Shown here piece by piece: positions 34,586-46,014 of a stretch of 64,000 nt of DNA; positions within the stretch are counted from its first letter, which is position 1, and the number at the start of each line of letters is the position of its first letter. The translations under genes and the position numbers were made by a program. Source of the stretch: Cricetomys ansorgei (taxonomy: Eukaryota > Chordata > Mammalia > Rodentia > Nesomyidae); contig JAMJFZ010001133.1 of assembly GCA_026225945.1 (NCBI GenBank), forward strand, positions 14,844,001 through 14,908,000, given 5' to 3'. A model generated the notes under the pieces. It had not been told where the DNA came from and made no database searches. It worked only from the letters and a program-made list of their open reading frames with translations.

Positions 34586-36057
34586 TAAAGATATTACCAT
34601 AGATGACTGGGGGGCAGAGGGAAGGAAACTGGGAGCATTGTCAGGTTTTTAGATGGCATAGCTTGTGTGCACGTGTTTTCACATCCCACAATTTGTAAAG
34701 ACAGAGACAAAATTATAGTTCCTTTTCCTATGCCCCCTAATGTGCACCAAATTTGGACTGTGGTTTTAAATTTAATTTCTAAGAAAATAATAAATAAAAT
34801 GAAGCAAAAGAAGCAAAAAGTTTTAAAGGGTAGAGTTCTCAAATATCACTTATTTATCTAATTAATAAAGACATTTTGAGAACACACATTTGTAAACACT
34901 GAAGATAATCAAGTGGAATTATATGAGAATTCTGTTTACAGTACTTAGTCTCATAGGGCTAATGCCTACAAAGAAATGTTATCTGCATATATGTAAATAA
35001 TAATGCAAACACCCAAATAACTACCACACAGTGTAGATGATTGCCTGTGATATCAGAGAGGTGTGAGAAATGCCTTCTAGGACTCTCGGGGACAGGGTTT
35101 TTATTGGTCTTGGGGAAAGTAATCAGAGAGGGACCTTTAACCTAGGCTGTGGATGGCAATGGGTCTCTCCCTACAAATCAGGAGAGGGTGGGGTCACCCA
35201 CCTTTTGCCCAGAGGTCTGAAATCTAAGGCTGTACTCAAACACAATGGGGAAGGATCTGGGAGAAGCTTTGTGCTCTTTCTTAGCTTCTTTCTCTAAACT
35301 GACTCAATGGTTCCAAACCAGCCCATACTAAAGTATTGCTATGGAATAAGAGTGGAATTATACTTTTGTCTGAAACCATATGCTTTTGAATTAATTTTAT
35401 TGTAAAATAACTATTCATGATATATGGCGACTATAATATGACCAGATGTGAATTTGTGGAAATGGGTTTCTCTTTGCCCATTTTACTTCTAGTCCCCCCA
35501 TGCTCTCACCTGCATTGCATTCCATTCCCCGACTAGTTCTGATTTCCGTAGCAAACTGGCTCTAGCTTTGGATTAAATGCTTGATTCTAGCCAGAGACCA
35601 ATGGGAATACCTTGTGGGTTGGAGGCCAGTAAAGTGGGTAAAACAGAGAAGATTCAGGGACTCGGGCACGCTGACTACATTTACACCTATTTAAAAGCCA
35701 TTGACCACTATCAGGGATGGATATGACTAGGCCATCATTACCAGTTAAAACTGGGAATTGAAATGGCAGAGGCAAAGAGCTACAAACATGGAAGAATTGA
35801 TGTACCTGTGATTCTGTGAGGAAAGAGGCACCTTGGGCAGAATAAACAGAATAAACCTTGGAGGCTTGTTCATTTTGTCATGAAACTCAGATGTGGTGAC
35901 AGGGTAGAACTGGCTTTGTAATGATGTACATGGTCGCTCCATCATGAAATTATCTGGGGCAGAGCAACAGTAACACAGCCCTAAGTGTGACAGAGAAGGG
36001 TGTGACAGAGAAGGGTGGGGTATACTGTTACACAAGAATACAAACTGTTTTGTTAAG
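34586..36057. other. unique sequence, nothing recognised
   Basis: About 1.5 kb without a recognised element. A short direct repeat (gtgacagagaagggtg twice, about 35,988-36,016) lies near the end. Confidence 0.35.
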
Positions 36058-36137
36058 GAGATAAAGAGTTAGCATCACAGGCTGATCTTGTGGAGGACCC
36101 AAGATCAGTTCCCAGCACCAACATAACCTTTCACAAC
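36058..36137 (+). mobile_element. B2 SINE, 5' part (split by LTR)
   Basis: gagataaagagttagcatca followed by ggctgatcttgtggaggacc and cagttcccagcaccaacat is a B2 head and middle. It stops at TTTCACAAC, where the LTR begins, and resumes at 37,365. Confidence 0.75.
36133..36137. other. Left target site duplication, ACAAC
   Basis: ACAAC directly precedes the TG of the LTR and recurs at 37,365-37,369 directly after its CA end. The base further out differs (C versus A), so the duplication is 5 bp, or 6 bp with one mismatch. Confidence 0.75.
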
Positions 36138-37364
36138 TGCAGGAGCTCCTTGGTGTGGGAAGTCTGCAGCCTGTGGCTACTGCATCTGGAATCCAACCCC
36201 CCTACACAGGCTGCAGCTGTCTGGAAGGGCTCAGCCCACACACAGCCCACAGCCTACAGCCCAGGAAGTCCCGCATCTGTGCAGGGCTCTCTCCCCAACA
36301 CGCTCCTCTCTACTTACTGAGTGGGGCCTGTGACCCCCCCCCCTTGCCATTCAGCAGTCTACAGCTGGGGCACTGTGGACCCTTCTGTGCAGAGGGAGCT
36401 CTGCTGCAGCCCTGCCCCCTGGCCAGGCCCAACCCTCCTGGCCCTACCTCCTCTAGGTGCTAAGTAGTCAAGCTGCCTTGGCCAGTCATGGGCTGCTTCA
36501 TGATGAACCTTGCAGGCAGCCACAGCAGCAGGAGGACCAAGGTAAGGACTGGCTGCTGGCAGCCTACTCCAGGCCCAAAATGGCACCTCACAGCTATCTG
36601 TGTTTCTGCCTGGGAACAAATCTGATTTTTCCCAGCAGCCTAACCCCTCCTCCTGCCAGCTGCTGTTTGGACTGCTGTTTGCCTTCCTTGCCATTCTGCT
36701 GGGGACCCTGGAGTCCCAGCCATCATCCCTTTTGCCAACCATGAGCCCTAAATGGTGCTGAGAACCACTGGGGAGCCAATATATTTCCTCTTTAAGGGAG
36801 TCTGTCTCTGCAAGGCTAGGGAGCTCTGAGACTTGAGACCTACCCCCTACCATAGGAAACCTCCCCCCTGGGACTATCAGGGGCCTCTCTCCCAGCTGGC
36901 TGCAGGGTCCCCCCAACCTGGCAGAGCAGGGCAGAAGCAGGTCCAACTAACTCACAGGGCCCCTAAACTGGGACCTCAACCCTCTCCAGACTAGCCAAAT
37001 AAGGGGAAAAAAAAAAAAACCCACTATTCACAGGCCACCCTGGGAGCCTCTGCTCCCTCAAGGACACTATATAAAGAGCAGCCTTGTGCACTCTGCTCAG
37101 AGTAGGGAGGGGGTGCAGCTTTGGCTGCTGCCTTCCTCCCAAGTGGGGAAAGCCACCAAGAAGCATGAAGAACACGTCAGCTCATCCAGGGATATTTCCC
37201 TTCAAAGCTGCAACATTGGGGACACCTTCCCTACCTCAGAGCTGTATGGTCCCTGTACTCCCAACTGTCAGGGCACCTTCCTGTCAGAGCTATGTGGTTC
37301 CTTAACTCCCGAATGCCATGCCACTTTTCCATCTCTGTTCGAGATAAATAAGAAAACCTTAACA
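36138..37364 (+). mobile_element. GC-rich solo LTR 1, 1,227 bp, ERVK-like
   Basis: Starts TGCAGGAG and ends CCTTAACA. It aligns along nearly its whole length with LTR 2 at 37,807-39,052. A TATA box (CTATATAAAG) lies near 37,068 and a GATAAATAA polyadenylation-like site near 37,343, so U3, R and U5 are in the normal order. Flanking ACAAC copies and its position inside a B2 show it is one insertion. The 195-codon minus-strand frame across 36,359-36,946 is a by-product of GC content and is not maintained in LTR 2. Confidence 0.8.
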
Positions 37365-37505
37365 ACAACCATCCATCACACCAGTTCCAGGAGATCTGAT
37401 GCCCTCTTCTGACCTCTGAGGGCACCAGGCATACATGTGGTAAAAGTACATACATGCAGGCAAAACATTTGTGCACAAAAATTAAAATAAATAAATCTAA
37501 AAAGA
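37365..37505 (+). mobile_element. B2 SINE, 3' part (split by LTR)
   Basis: Resumes the B2 at the duplicated ACAAC and continues with ccagttccaggagatctgat, gccctcttctgacctctgag, ggcaccaggcatacatgtgg and an AATAAATAAATCT tail. Confidence 0.85.
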
Positions 37506-37806
37506 ATTAAAAACAAATAGTTAAGCAGAGTCAGAAATTCCATTGAAAAACAAAAGTATGTTTTTCCTCTTTGTGTATCCAGGTTGCCATAGCAACCACA
37601 GGGCCAGCACTGATTCCTGGGATGCAGCCCTTGTCTGTAATACAATATAGCTGAATGGAACACTTGCTCAGGTCCAGCATAGGAACCCAGCCTAAGATTC
37701 TAGCTTCATATTGTGGTAGATACTGTTATTTTCTTCAACGTTTATTCCAGTTTTTCTTCACTTTACTAAAAGAAAAGCCTAATCCTATTTTGACAGAAGG
37801 ATACCT
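37506..37806. other. Spacer between the two GC-rich LTRs
   Basis: About 300 bases of ordinary AT-balanced sequence with no retroviral feature. This argues against the two LTRs being the ends of one provirus. Its last six bases, ATACCT, are the probable target site of LTR 2. Confidence 0.7.
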
Positions 37807-39052
37807 TTAGTGGCTCCACAGTCTCTGGAACCTTCAGACTGCAGCCTGGGCTCCTGCCTCTGTGAAGGGCCCTGTCCCACAGGCCTCTCGCTGCTTACTG
37901 AGCAGGAGCCTGGGCTCCAACCCTGCAACCCTCAGTGGTCCACAGCAGGGGCTCTGTATATCCCTCCCTGTGGAGGGAGCTCTGCCTCTGCCCTATCCCC
38001 TTGCCAGGCCCAACCCTCCTAGCCCTGCCTCCTCCAGGTGCCCAGCAAGCAAGCCACCTCAGCTGGCCTCGGGCTGCTTCGTAGTGGGCCCTGAAGCAGA
38101 CATGGCAGCAGGCAGACAGAGGAGAGGATTGGGCTGATGGCTGCCTGCTCCCAGCCCTAAATGGCACTACACTGCCATCTGTGTTTCTGCCAAGGAGCAA
38201 ATCCGAGTTTTTCCAGCAGCCTGTTCCCTCCTGCTGCCAGCTGCAGCTTTTGGGCTGCTGCTTGGCTCCCTGCTACACTGCTGGGGACCACAGGGCCCCT
38301 GCCATGAACCCCTGTGCCAACCATGAGCCCCAAATGGTGCTAAGAACCACTGGGGAGCCAGCATATTTCCCCTTTGAGGGAGTCTTCCTCTGCAAGGCCG
38401 AGGAGCTCAGGGCTTGAGACCTCCCCATAGGAAAGCTCCTCCCTGGACTCCTAGGGACCTCACTCCCAGTTGGCTTCAGGGTCCCCCAACCTGGCAGAGC
38501 AGTATAGAAGCAGCCTCAACTAACACATGTGGTCCTAGACTGGGCCCCTCAATCCTCTCCAGACTAGCCAAATAAGGGGGGAAAAATCCCACCAGTCACA
38601 GGTCACCCTGAGAGGCTCTGCCTCCTCGGGACACTCTATACAACCTTCTGCACTCTGCTCAGTAGGGGGCGCAGCTTTGGCTGCTGCCTTCCTCCTGAGT
38701 GGAGACAGCCACAAAGCGAAGAAGCAAGGAAGAGACAAGAGGAAGCACAGAAGAACACCTCAGCTCAGCCAGAAAACCTCAGCTCGGCCGGGGATATTTT
38801 CCTTCAAAGCTGCAACAATGAGGAAGCTTCTCCTTTCAGAGCAGAGCTGAGTTGAGCCGAGCAGAGCTGTTACAGTGTAACACTCCAGGCCCTGCCTCAG
38901 AACTGTGAGAGCTGTATGGTTCCTGGCTTCCCGAATGTCAGGATAACTTCCCATTGGGGACACCTTCCCCACCTCAGAGCTGTATGGTCCCTGGGCTCCC
39001 AAATGCCAGGCAATTTTTCCCTCTCTGTCTGAGCTCAATAAAAATACTAACA
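37807..39052 (+). mobile_element. GC-rich solo LTR 2, about 1,246 bp, same family as LTR 1
   Basis: Aligned with LTR 1 through shared blocks such as cagactgcagcctgggctcc, gccaggcccaaccctcctag, gaaccactggggagccagc, ctccagactagccaaataag and gctttggctgctgccttcct. A degraded TATA (CTCTATACAA) lies near 38,635 and CAATAAAAAT near 39,036. ATACCT (37,801-37,806) and ATACCC (39,053-39,058) form a 6-bp target duplication with one mismatch. The first bases are TTAG where TG is expected, so the left edge is less certain. It carries an extra segment around 38,715-38,890 absent from LTR 1. Confidence 0.75.
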
Positions 39053-39058
39053 ATACCC

Positions 39059-40140
39059 AGGCCCACAATCAACTGTGGTGGCTCTTTCGGTCCCCCATGG
39101 CTATTCCTGTCTTCTTGTCAGAGGCTGGTGTAGGAGTTAGAACAGGGGGAAGATGTACCCAATGAAATGGGAATGGAACTGCTTTAGAACTGTTCTAAGA
39201 AGGATTCCATCTGTAATAAACGGTATGTGAGGTAAACACTACTTAATGGCTTTCCTATTTAAGGGGGTGATCTCAGGAGTTTTGTTTGAGCTTTGATCTC
39301 CGGAAGAAGCATGCTCACCACACCAAGGACAGAACTGGAAGATGAATTATTGATATGCTTACACCATATATCTCAATTTCTTTATTAATGAACACTATTT
39401 ATAGGCATGCTCACGGTTGGTTAAGCATTGATACTTGGAACTTAATGCCTTCTAACAAACAAACAGCTCCCTCTGAATAACCAGAAGACTAGATTTAGAC
39501 GAGCGTTTAGGAGCCCGGTTACCAACGCAGTCACCAAGTTGCCATGGCATTTGTTTCCAGAGATGAAACACTGCTTCCACCACCCTCTGTGGTGCAGGAC
39601 ACAACATCCAGTTCTCAGCTTTGCAGCATGGCTAAGACTTGCCTCCTTCTGCCTTTCTGACCTCACCAGCTCTGCTCCTCCCTCCATCATGTCAGGGTCT
39701 CTTCCTTTCAACTGTCTCCTCTCCAGTCCCTTTCACTATCATACGTCCCCTCCAGCTCTCACCCACCCCCTTTTAGAAAAAATAAATCCCTTCAAATCTA
39801 AGGTGACTCCAGACTCGAAGCTACAGATGCTCATGGCGACTTCTGACTGGCATTTGTCTCATCAGCACAAACAAATGTGCTGGAGCAAAGCAACTGTTTT
39901 CCCATAACACCTATCATTGTCATTTCTGATGACACCCAGAGCATTGTCCAACCTCTTAGTTTTCAGGTCATTTGGCTCTTGGTTCACACATGTTGTATCT
40001 GTATAATCAATGGCTGTCAACTCAACTTCTGAACTCCTTTGCCCACGTAGTCCCAGTCTACCTCTCTTGCCTCTAACTCAGCTGAGTACCAAGTACTACC
40101 TAGACAAATGTAATGGACTCAAATCAAGAGCTTCCGCTGT
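39059..40140. other. unique sequence, nothing recognised
   Basis: About 1.1 kb without a recognised repeat. Two frames of about 90-120 codons overlap at 39,442-39,907 on opposite strands, with no known domain. Confidence 0.35.
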
Positions 40141-40278
40141 GCTGGGTGGTGGTGGCTCACACCTTTAATCCCAGCACTCAGGAGGCAGAGGACGGCAGAT
40201 CTCTGTGTCTACACAGTAAGTTCCAGGACTGCCAGAGTTACAACAGAGAAACCCTGTCTCGAAAAACAAAACAAAAAC
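40141..40278 (+). mobile_element. B1 SINE, relatively young
   Basis: gctgggtggtggtggctcac followed by acctttaatcccagcactca, and ending gaaaccctgtctcgaaaaac with an A-rich tail. It lacks a stretch in the middle where B1 normally has the gttcgaggccagcctgg block. The flanks gcttccgctgt (before) and acttccacttt (after the tail) look like a target duplication with a few changes. Confidence 0.9.
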
Positions 40279-40384
40279 TTCCACTTTTTTATTACTTTTC
40301 TTTTTTCTCACTTTTATTAGTTCTTTCAGAATTCTATTCAATGTGTTTTTATCATGTTTACTTTCCACTAATTTCTCTAAGGTC

Positions 40385-40765
40385 CAGCCTCCTTCCTTCC
40401 TTACCTGACTTTGTGCTTCCTCTCTATCTATCTATCTATCTGTCCATATCTCTTTCTCTTCTACATCTATCTAGTCCAATTTGTGCTATTCATATACTCT
40501 TGGGCATGTGGGCTTCCACTGACACTCAGTTGACTTACCGGGGCAACACTCTTCAAAGAAAACTGACTCTTCCTCTCCCAGCAGCTAACAATTGCCAATA
40601 GCTCCTCATTTCGGGTGGGATTTCATGTCCCACCTCTGTTCTCCATTCTGAGATTTTGTGTGTCTTCAGCTTTCTCAGGCCTTGTGCATGCTGTCACAAC
40701 TGCTGAGAGCTCGCATGTGCAACTTCCCTGCTATGTTCAGAAAGTACTTTCCCTGTAGCCTTAAG
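40385..40765 (-). mobile_element. L1 3' UTR fragment, Lx-type
   Basis: On the plus strand it contains the inverted rodent L1 3' UTR markers: agtccaatttgtgctattca, tcttgggcatgtgggcttcc, aaagaaaactgactcttcct, aattgccaatagctcctcat and a cttgtgcatgctgtcacaac block. A (TATC)n stretch lies at 40,424-40,440. Minus orientation is inferred because the conserved polypurine side of the L1 3' UTR would be on the minus strand. Confidence 0.7.
40424..40440. repeat. (TATC)n microsatellite
   Basis: Four TATC units, read directly. Confidence 0.9.
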
Positions 40766-41049
40766 AAGGTTTTCCCTCCTAGTCCATCTTATCATGCTGT
40801 TGTTATATGTCTTCTTAGTAGGAAGACTTCAGTAGCGGCCTTCCTCCCGAATCAGGACAAATTCCCTGTTGTTTTGTTCCATATGTCCCTATCATGTGGC
40901 CAACTCATCGCTGTAGCTGTATTTATCTGTGCTACTAGCTGAGTACGGCTTAATGCTTCTATTCTTGTTACTATTACCACTAGCAGCTACTGCTGTCATT
41001 ACATAGCTCTGATGTTGCCATGACTACACAACTTTGGTAACTGTATCTT

Positions 41050-41250
41050 AATGATAGACATTTATTGAACCCTTAGTATGTGCCAAACACCATGTTTAAA
41101 CACTTTCCATCAACACAAAAGCACCCAACAATCACTGACCACCTGCAGTGTGCTCTGTGCAGCAGCAAGCATCAAAGAGGCTGAAAGGGTCACTCATAGC
41201 TACTTTAGTTCCTGTCACAATCAACATGACTGCACAAAGGAGAAAGCTGA
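41050..41250 (+). mobile_element. MIR SINE
   Basis: acatttattgaacccttagt followed by atgtgccaaacaccatg and aaacactttccatca matches the MIR start region. Further on, aggagaaagctgaggcggag resembles the MIR gaggaaactgaggc segment. Confidence 0.65.
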
Positions 41251-42099
41251 GGCGGAGATGAACAGCATGGGAAATGGCTCAGTATAAGCTGCAGCTTCCA
41301 GATGTTCATGTCTCTGGAGTGTTGTGTCATCTACTCTACCCTTCATATTATGTCTACATTCTCCCTCCCAGGTGTTCTCACTTGCCAAAACTCCCTGAGA
41401 GCTAGGAACACAGCACCCTGGGCACAGTCTTTAAAACTCAGTCCTGGATTTATAGTAAAATGGCATAAAATTCAAAGGTTTAGTAGCCTCTATTTCTAGA
41501 AGCCTCAGTCTCCTGGCCAGGATCTCTATGAGATAAGCAAGCCTTCCTCCCCAAGTTAGCCATCTTCATTCTCTAAAATAAAATGCAATATGCCTCAGCC
41601 TCAGCTTCTAAAATGAGACTTCTTTGATTCATCTTTTCCTGTGCCTAAGAAGCAGAATTAATATCCATTTTAAATTCACTTGATAAGGTGGTAAAATGGC
41701 ATCACTAAATCTTACATTTATTTCTCTTTCAAATGTGTACTACTGCATGCTTAATTTGCAAACATGTTCTGCTGCTCTACATTAAGGGAGGGATTGATGA
41801 TATTTTTACTTTTATTTTTGGAGCCCAATCACTGTGATCAGTTTGACAGTGGCTGATATATCTTTCTTCCAAATATTCAGGGGACCAACATAGATAAATA
41901 AGCCATGGTTAATGTACCTGCTTCTTTGTGCATGGAACACCGTAAAGAAATGTCCTACTAAATACAGACCTAACATAGCAGCATGAACATCTTCTGCCCT
42001 CTTCCACAGCCACTACTCAGAGGACTTGGGAGCCCTTTGCTTTCAGCCTCTGTGCCTCTTAAATTTTATTTTGAGTTTGAATATTTTTACATTTAAAAT
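41251..42099. other. unique sequence, nothing recognised
   Basis: About 850 bases with no recognised element; the last 50 are AT-rich and may be the tail of the neighbouring L1. Confidence 0.35.
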
Positions 42100-42214
42100 T
42101 ATTTAAGAACTTTCCTGTAATATATTTTGATCATATTCTTTCCTCTCCTCCAAGTCCCCTCAAATGTCCTCACCTCCCTACCCACCCAACTTTGTGGTGT
42201 TCCTAGCTCTCAAA

Positions 42215-42330
42215 AACAGAAGCAAAGACAAACAAAAAACAAAGACAAAAACAAACAAAACAAATCAACAACAACAAAATAAAACAAACCTGAAAGACAA
42301 AGCACAAAACAAAAAAACCCACCTAACGGT
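42215..42330. repeat. A-rich (AAAC)n-like tract inside the L1
   Basis: A/C-only stretch of AAACAAA units, as found at this place in many rodent L1 3' UTRs. Confidence 0.85.
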
Positions 42331-42332
42331 AA

Positions 42333-42356
42333 CACACACACACACACACACACACA
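42333..42356. repeat. (CA)n microsatellite
   Basis: About twelve CA units, read directly. Confidence 0.95.
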
Positions 42357-43510
42357 GAAAGTCTGTTTTGTGCTGGTCAACTACTCTTGAGCATGAGGGG
42401 CTGCTCTGAAGTATGGTTGATACACCCAGTGTCACTCCATTTCTGGACACTGGTTTTCCATCTCCCAGTGGACATCAATTACAAGTAGCTTTTTGGTTAG
42501 GGTAGGACTTTGTGTCCACTTTCCCTTCACCATGCTGGAGCCCTATGTGGCTAGAACCTATGCAGAATTTGTGATTAGATTCAAAGTCTCTGAGTTCATA
42601 TGCACATCAGTCTTGTTGTCTCTGGAAGATGCTGTTTCCTTGATGTCTTCCACCACCTCTGGTTCTTACAATCTTTTTGCCTTCTCTTCTGTACAGCTCC
42701 CTGTACCTGAGCGGGGGAGTTTGATGAAGACATCCCATTTCGGGCTGAGTGCTCCAAAGTCTTTCACTCTCTACACATTTCCCTGCTGTGGATCTCTGTG
42801 TTAATTACCATCTACTTTAAGAAGAAGCTTCTCTCATGAGGCTTGAACATTGATCTATGAGAATATTAACATGTCATTAGGAATCATTTTATTGCTATGC
42901 ACCCTTAGAAGAAGAATAGTAGTCGGTTTCCCCTAGGACCATAAACTATCTAGTCTTATGTTCTTGGCCATTTTAGCGGTGTCATGTATATGGACTGTAT
43001 ATGTATATGGAATGTTCATGTATATGGAATAGTCCGTATCATGGAGTGGGCCTTACAGCCAATCAAAAAGTAGATGATGTGTGCCACTCTTGCATCAGTA
43101 TATCTTGCAAGCAGATTGCTTTTGTAGATCACAGGGTTAATAGCTCGGTCAGATTGATTATTTCGCTCCTTCACTAGCATTCACTGTACCTTCCAGCACT
43201 AGGAATAATAGTAAGTAGCTCTATTTTTCCATATTTGATGACATAGTGTCTCTAGCAACAGGATCGTACTCTCAGGTTGTGAAGGGTAACCAATAGTCTT
43301 GGCAATGGCCTATAATGTTTGGGGGTGTCTAAAGAAGCCCCTTGGATAATTACTGAAAAGTAACCCATTTCTAGTACTAGGAATTTTACTTGGTAGCATA
43401 TGAAGTCCAGACATTGTCTCCCCTATTATATGGTGACTGCATTTTAATCCCTTTTACATATTTTAGAAAACTTCTACAGTAATAGATTTCCAAATGGTTT
43501 TCCTATGACC

Positions 43511-44239
43511 TTTAAAGGAATCCTAGTTACTGCATTTAGGAGATAGAGATGTTAAGGTAGAGTTCTAACAGTATTGATGTACACACATAATCCCAAGACA
43601 TCCTGAAATGTAAACATTTAGTGCCAATCACAGGGGAAAGGCACCTGGGAACTAGTTCCTTCATCCCCTATCATGTCATGTCATCCTATCAAACAATGTC
43701 TGGAGTGAATACAAGTCAGACCTCCCAAGCTCTGCCCAAACTGCAGGTTAGCCACTGAGTATGAAGATAATGCACCTGTGGATAATGGAGTGAGCACGCA
43801 CTTTAAGGATCTGTGTATGTTTCCTAATACACAATGCAAAGATTGCACTGAAAATCCCATGAGCATATCTAAGAAGGTGCCTTCTATGGTGCCAACCTCC
43901 CTCTGGTCTCATGTGTCACACACCAACTGAAAGCAGTTATGAAGTAAGATGGAACTGAGGGATGGGTTTCAGAAAATAACTCTGCCAGATGCTGTCTTTC
44001 AGCTTCTCCATCGTGATCAACCAAACAATAACCCCAGCTGAAATGAACACATGTTCTCAATTAGAACCTATTGATAATAATTGGGAAGCACAGCACATGC
44101 CAAGCCTGATCTTTGCTAATTGCTGCTGAAAGCTGAAGAGATTGCAGGGAGAATGTGAAGAATTTTATTCTCTCTCTCTCTCCCTCTCTCTTTTGTTCTT
44201 GCATCTGGATATGAAGACTTTTAAAAGGAGTTTTAGATT
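43511..44239. other. unique sequence, nothing recognised
   Basis: About 730 bases with a TC run at 44,168-44,190 and no named element. Confidence 0.35.
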
Positions 44240-44444
44240 TTACTTTCTGTTATGTGCTTGAGTGGTTTGCCCACCTGTATGACTGTGCAGCACCTGCATG
44301 CAGTACCCACAGAAACCAAAAGGGGGTGTGAATTCCCTGGAACTGGATGGTTGTGAGTCTCCATGAGGGAGCCAAGAACCATACCCAGGTCTTCTGGAAG
44401 AGTAACAGGTGCTCTTAAGCACTGATCCATCTCTCCAGCCCCCC
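44240..44444 (-). mobile_element. B2 SINE
   Basis: On the plus strand: agtacccacagaaaccaaaa, attccctggaactggatgg, aaccatacccaggtcttctg, gctcttaagcactgatccat and ctctccagccccc at the head. Confidence 0.85.
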
Positions 44445-44470
44445 AAACTGGAATTTGAAAAAGTCAGTTA

Positions 44471-44580
44471 TGTGCTGGGAGCAATGACACATGCCTGGAA
44501 TTCCAGCACTGGCACCGGCTGAGCCCGGAAGATCAAGAGTTCCAGCCCAGCTTTGGCTACATAATAAGACCTTTTTTCTA
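44471..44580 (+). mobile_element. B1 SINE, diverged
   Basis: tgtgctgggagcaatgacac followed by ggaattccagcactgg and agttccagcccagctttggc, ending in taataagaccttttt. It lies 26 bases from the head of the minus-strand B2. Confidence 0.7.
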
Positions 44581-44779
44581 GAAATGAGCAAGATTTTTAA
44601 AATCCATCTTGTACATATTTGGTGTTTCAAAGTACAGCCAAGATATTAACAAGTCAATTCTTCCAAGGTCGTTGGGATTCAGCAGAACCAAAATTTCAGG
44701 ATAGTAGCAAATGTTGCTAGCCTAAGTTTACAGCACTAATCTATTTTCAATGCAACATTCTGAGGATAAATTTTCTTAT

Positions 44780-44965
44780 CTGTTTTTTGTGCATGCATAT
44801 ACATCACATTTGTGCAGTGCTCACAGAGGAGGCCAGACAATGGCTTCAGATTGCCTGGGACTGGACTTAAATATAAATATGATCTGCCCAATTAGGGTGC
44901 TGAGAAATGAACCCAGATCCTCTGAAAGAGCTGCAAGTTCTCTTAACTATGGAGCCCAGCTCCTG
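44780..44965 (-). mobile_element. B2/B3 SINE, diverged
   Basis: On the plus strand: cagtgctcacagaggaggcc, gattgcctgggactggac, aatgaacccagatcctctga and agttctcttaactatggagc. Confidence 0.7.
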
Positions 44966-44990
44966 ATATTTTGAAGAATATATGTAATTA

Positions 44991-44992
<2 letters not shown>

Positions 44993-45044
<52 letters not shown>

Positions 45045-45054
45045 TACATACATG
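44993..45054. repeat. (TA)n microsatellite with CA/CATA end
   Basis: About 20 TA units, then CACACACATACATACATA, read directly. Confidence 0.97.
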
Positions 45055-46014
45055 TTACTGATAGTTTGGCTTGCTTTTGTGATTATAATGCCAGGCTTGA
45101 AAACCACAGCTCCTACTCTCTCCGGTCCTTGCTCATAGCCAGTCATGTACTTGGGCACCAAAAATTCTAAGTTGCTGTGTGCATCCCAAATTGCCCTCCT
45201 TGGCTCTGTTCTCTCTGGTTAACTTTGACAGGTTCTGGGTTTAAATTTGTTTATGTAACTTCCATTTTGAGAAGAAGTTCTAACCATTTCCTGTTGCTGT
45301 AGGATAAGGTCAAATCAGAGGAGAGTGTCACAGCGCCTGGGGGGGGGGGACAGGAGGGATCCAGAAACAGGAGCGCTAAAGCAAAACCAAAGGCTAGGTG
45401 AAAGCTGCAGAGGGTGCAAGCTGGCCCTGGGGCCAGGACAGAATGATGGAGAGTCCCTGCTGTCTGTCTGCTCTGTGCTGATTGCCTGATGAGGAAAACA
45501 GAACCGTCATACAGCTTTCCTGACATAGAGCAACGGTGAGACTGTCTCGCCTGAGAATTGAGGATCTTGTGGGCGAAGAGTCCACAGCCTAGAGTTGAAG
45601 GAGGAGCTGCAATTGGGCGGTGCGAATATGGCTGGAAGTGGGTCCCCTATCTTCTTGCCTTTTTTTAGCTCATCTGGGCACAATTTGAAAGAAAGGTAAT
45701 GAAAGCAGGAATTTATACTCTTCTGGACACTCCTGCCAGGTATGGACTAAAACACTTGTGCTATGGATATGTGAAGCCCCCTCTGGGCATTTGAACTCTT
45801 CAGGGCTCACTAGAGACAGGACCATATTGGATTATTAACTAATTATTATTATTATAATTAATAATTATAATAATATTATAATTAATATTATTAATATTGG
45901 GTTTAGGCTGAATACAAACACACTAAGTCTGCAATGCAGTAGTTCACTTTTAGCTCAGTGACAACATCTTAAAAAACATGCATCTATCCTCTAAAAAAAT
46001 TATTTTTTTTCTAA
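45055..46014. other. unique sequence, nothing recognised
   Basis: About 960 bases with a short G run (45,341-45,349) and a TAATTATTA-rich stretch at 45,836-45,898. No recognised element or gene. Confidence 0.35.
45836..45898. repeat. TAA/TTA-rich low-complexity stretch
   Basis: Imperfect self-complementary array of TAATTATTATTA type, which could fold into a hairpin. Confidence 0.85.

Larger units (their letters stand above)
42100..43510 (-). mobile_element. L1 3' UTR, Lx-type, about 1.4 kb
   Basis: On the minus strand the low-coordinate end reads aatatgatcaaaatatatta, the usual rodent L1 3' end, after a G-rich polypurine stretch. Upstream, seen on the plus strand, are ctggtcaactactcttgagc, tttgatgaagacatcccatt, ccatctactttaagaagaag, gtcattaggaatcattttat, cttggccattttagcggtgt, catggagtgggccttacag and gcctataatgtttgggggtg. 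All are familiar from rodent L1 3' UTRs. No ORF2 coding sequence was recognised. Confidence 0.75.

Noticed and set aside
36359..36946. 195-residue minus-strand frame, the longest in the window
   Set aside because: Lies wholly in the GC-rich LTR 1, has no known domain and is not kept in the homologous LTR 2.
36138..39052. The two GC-rich LTRs as the ends of one provirus
   Set aside because: Each has its own target duplication, the spacer is only 442 bp, and it contains half a B2 and no primer site or polypurine tract.
40113..40601. 162-residue plus-strand frame
   Set aside because: Composed of B1 SINE followed by inverted L1 3' UTR.
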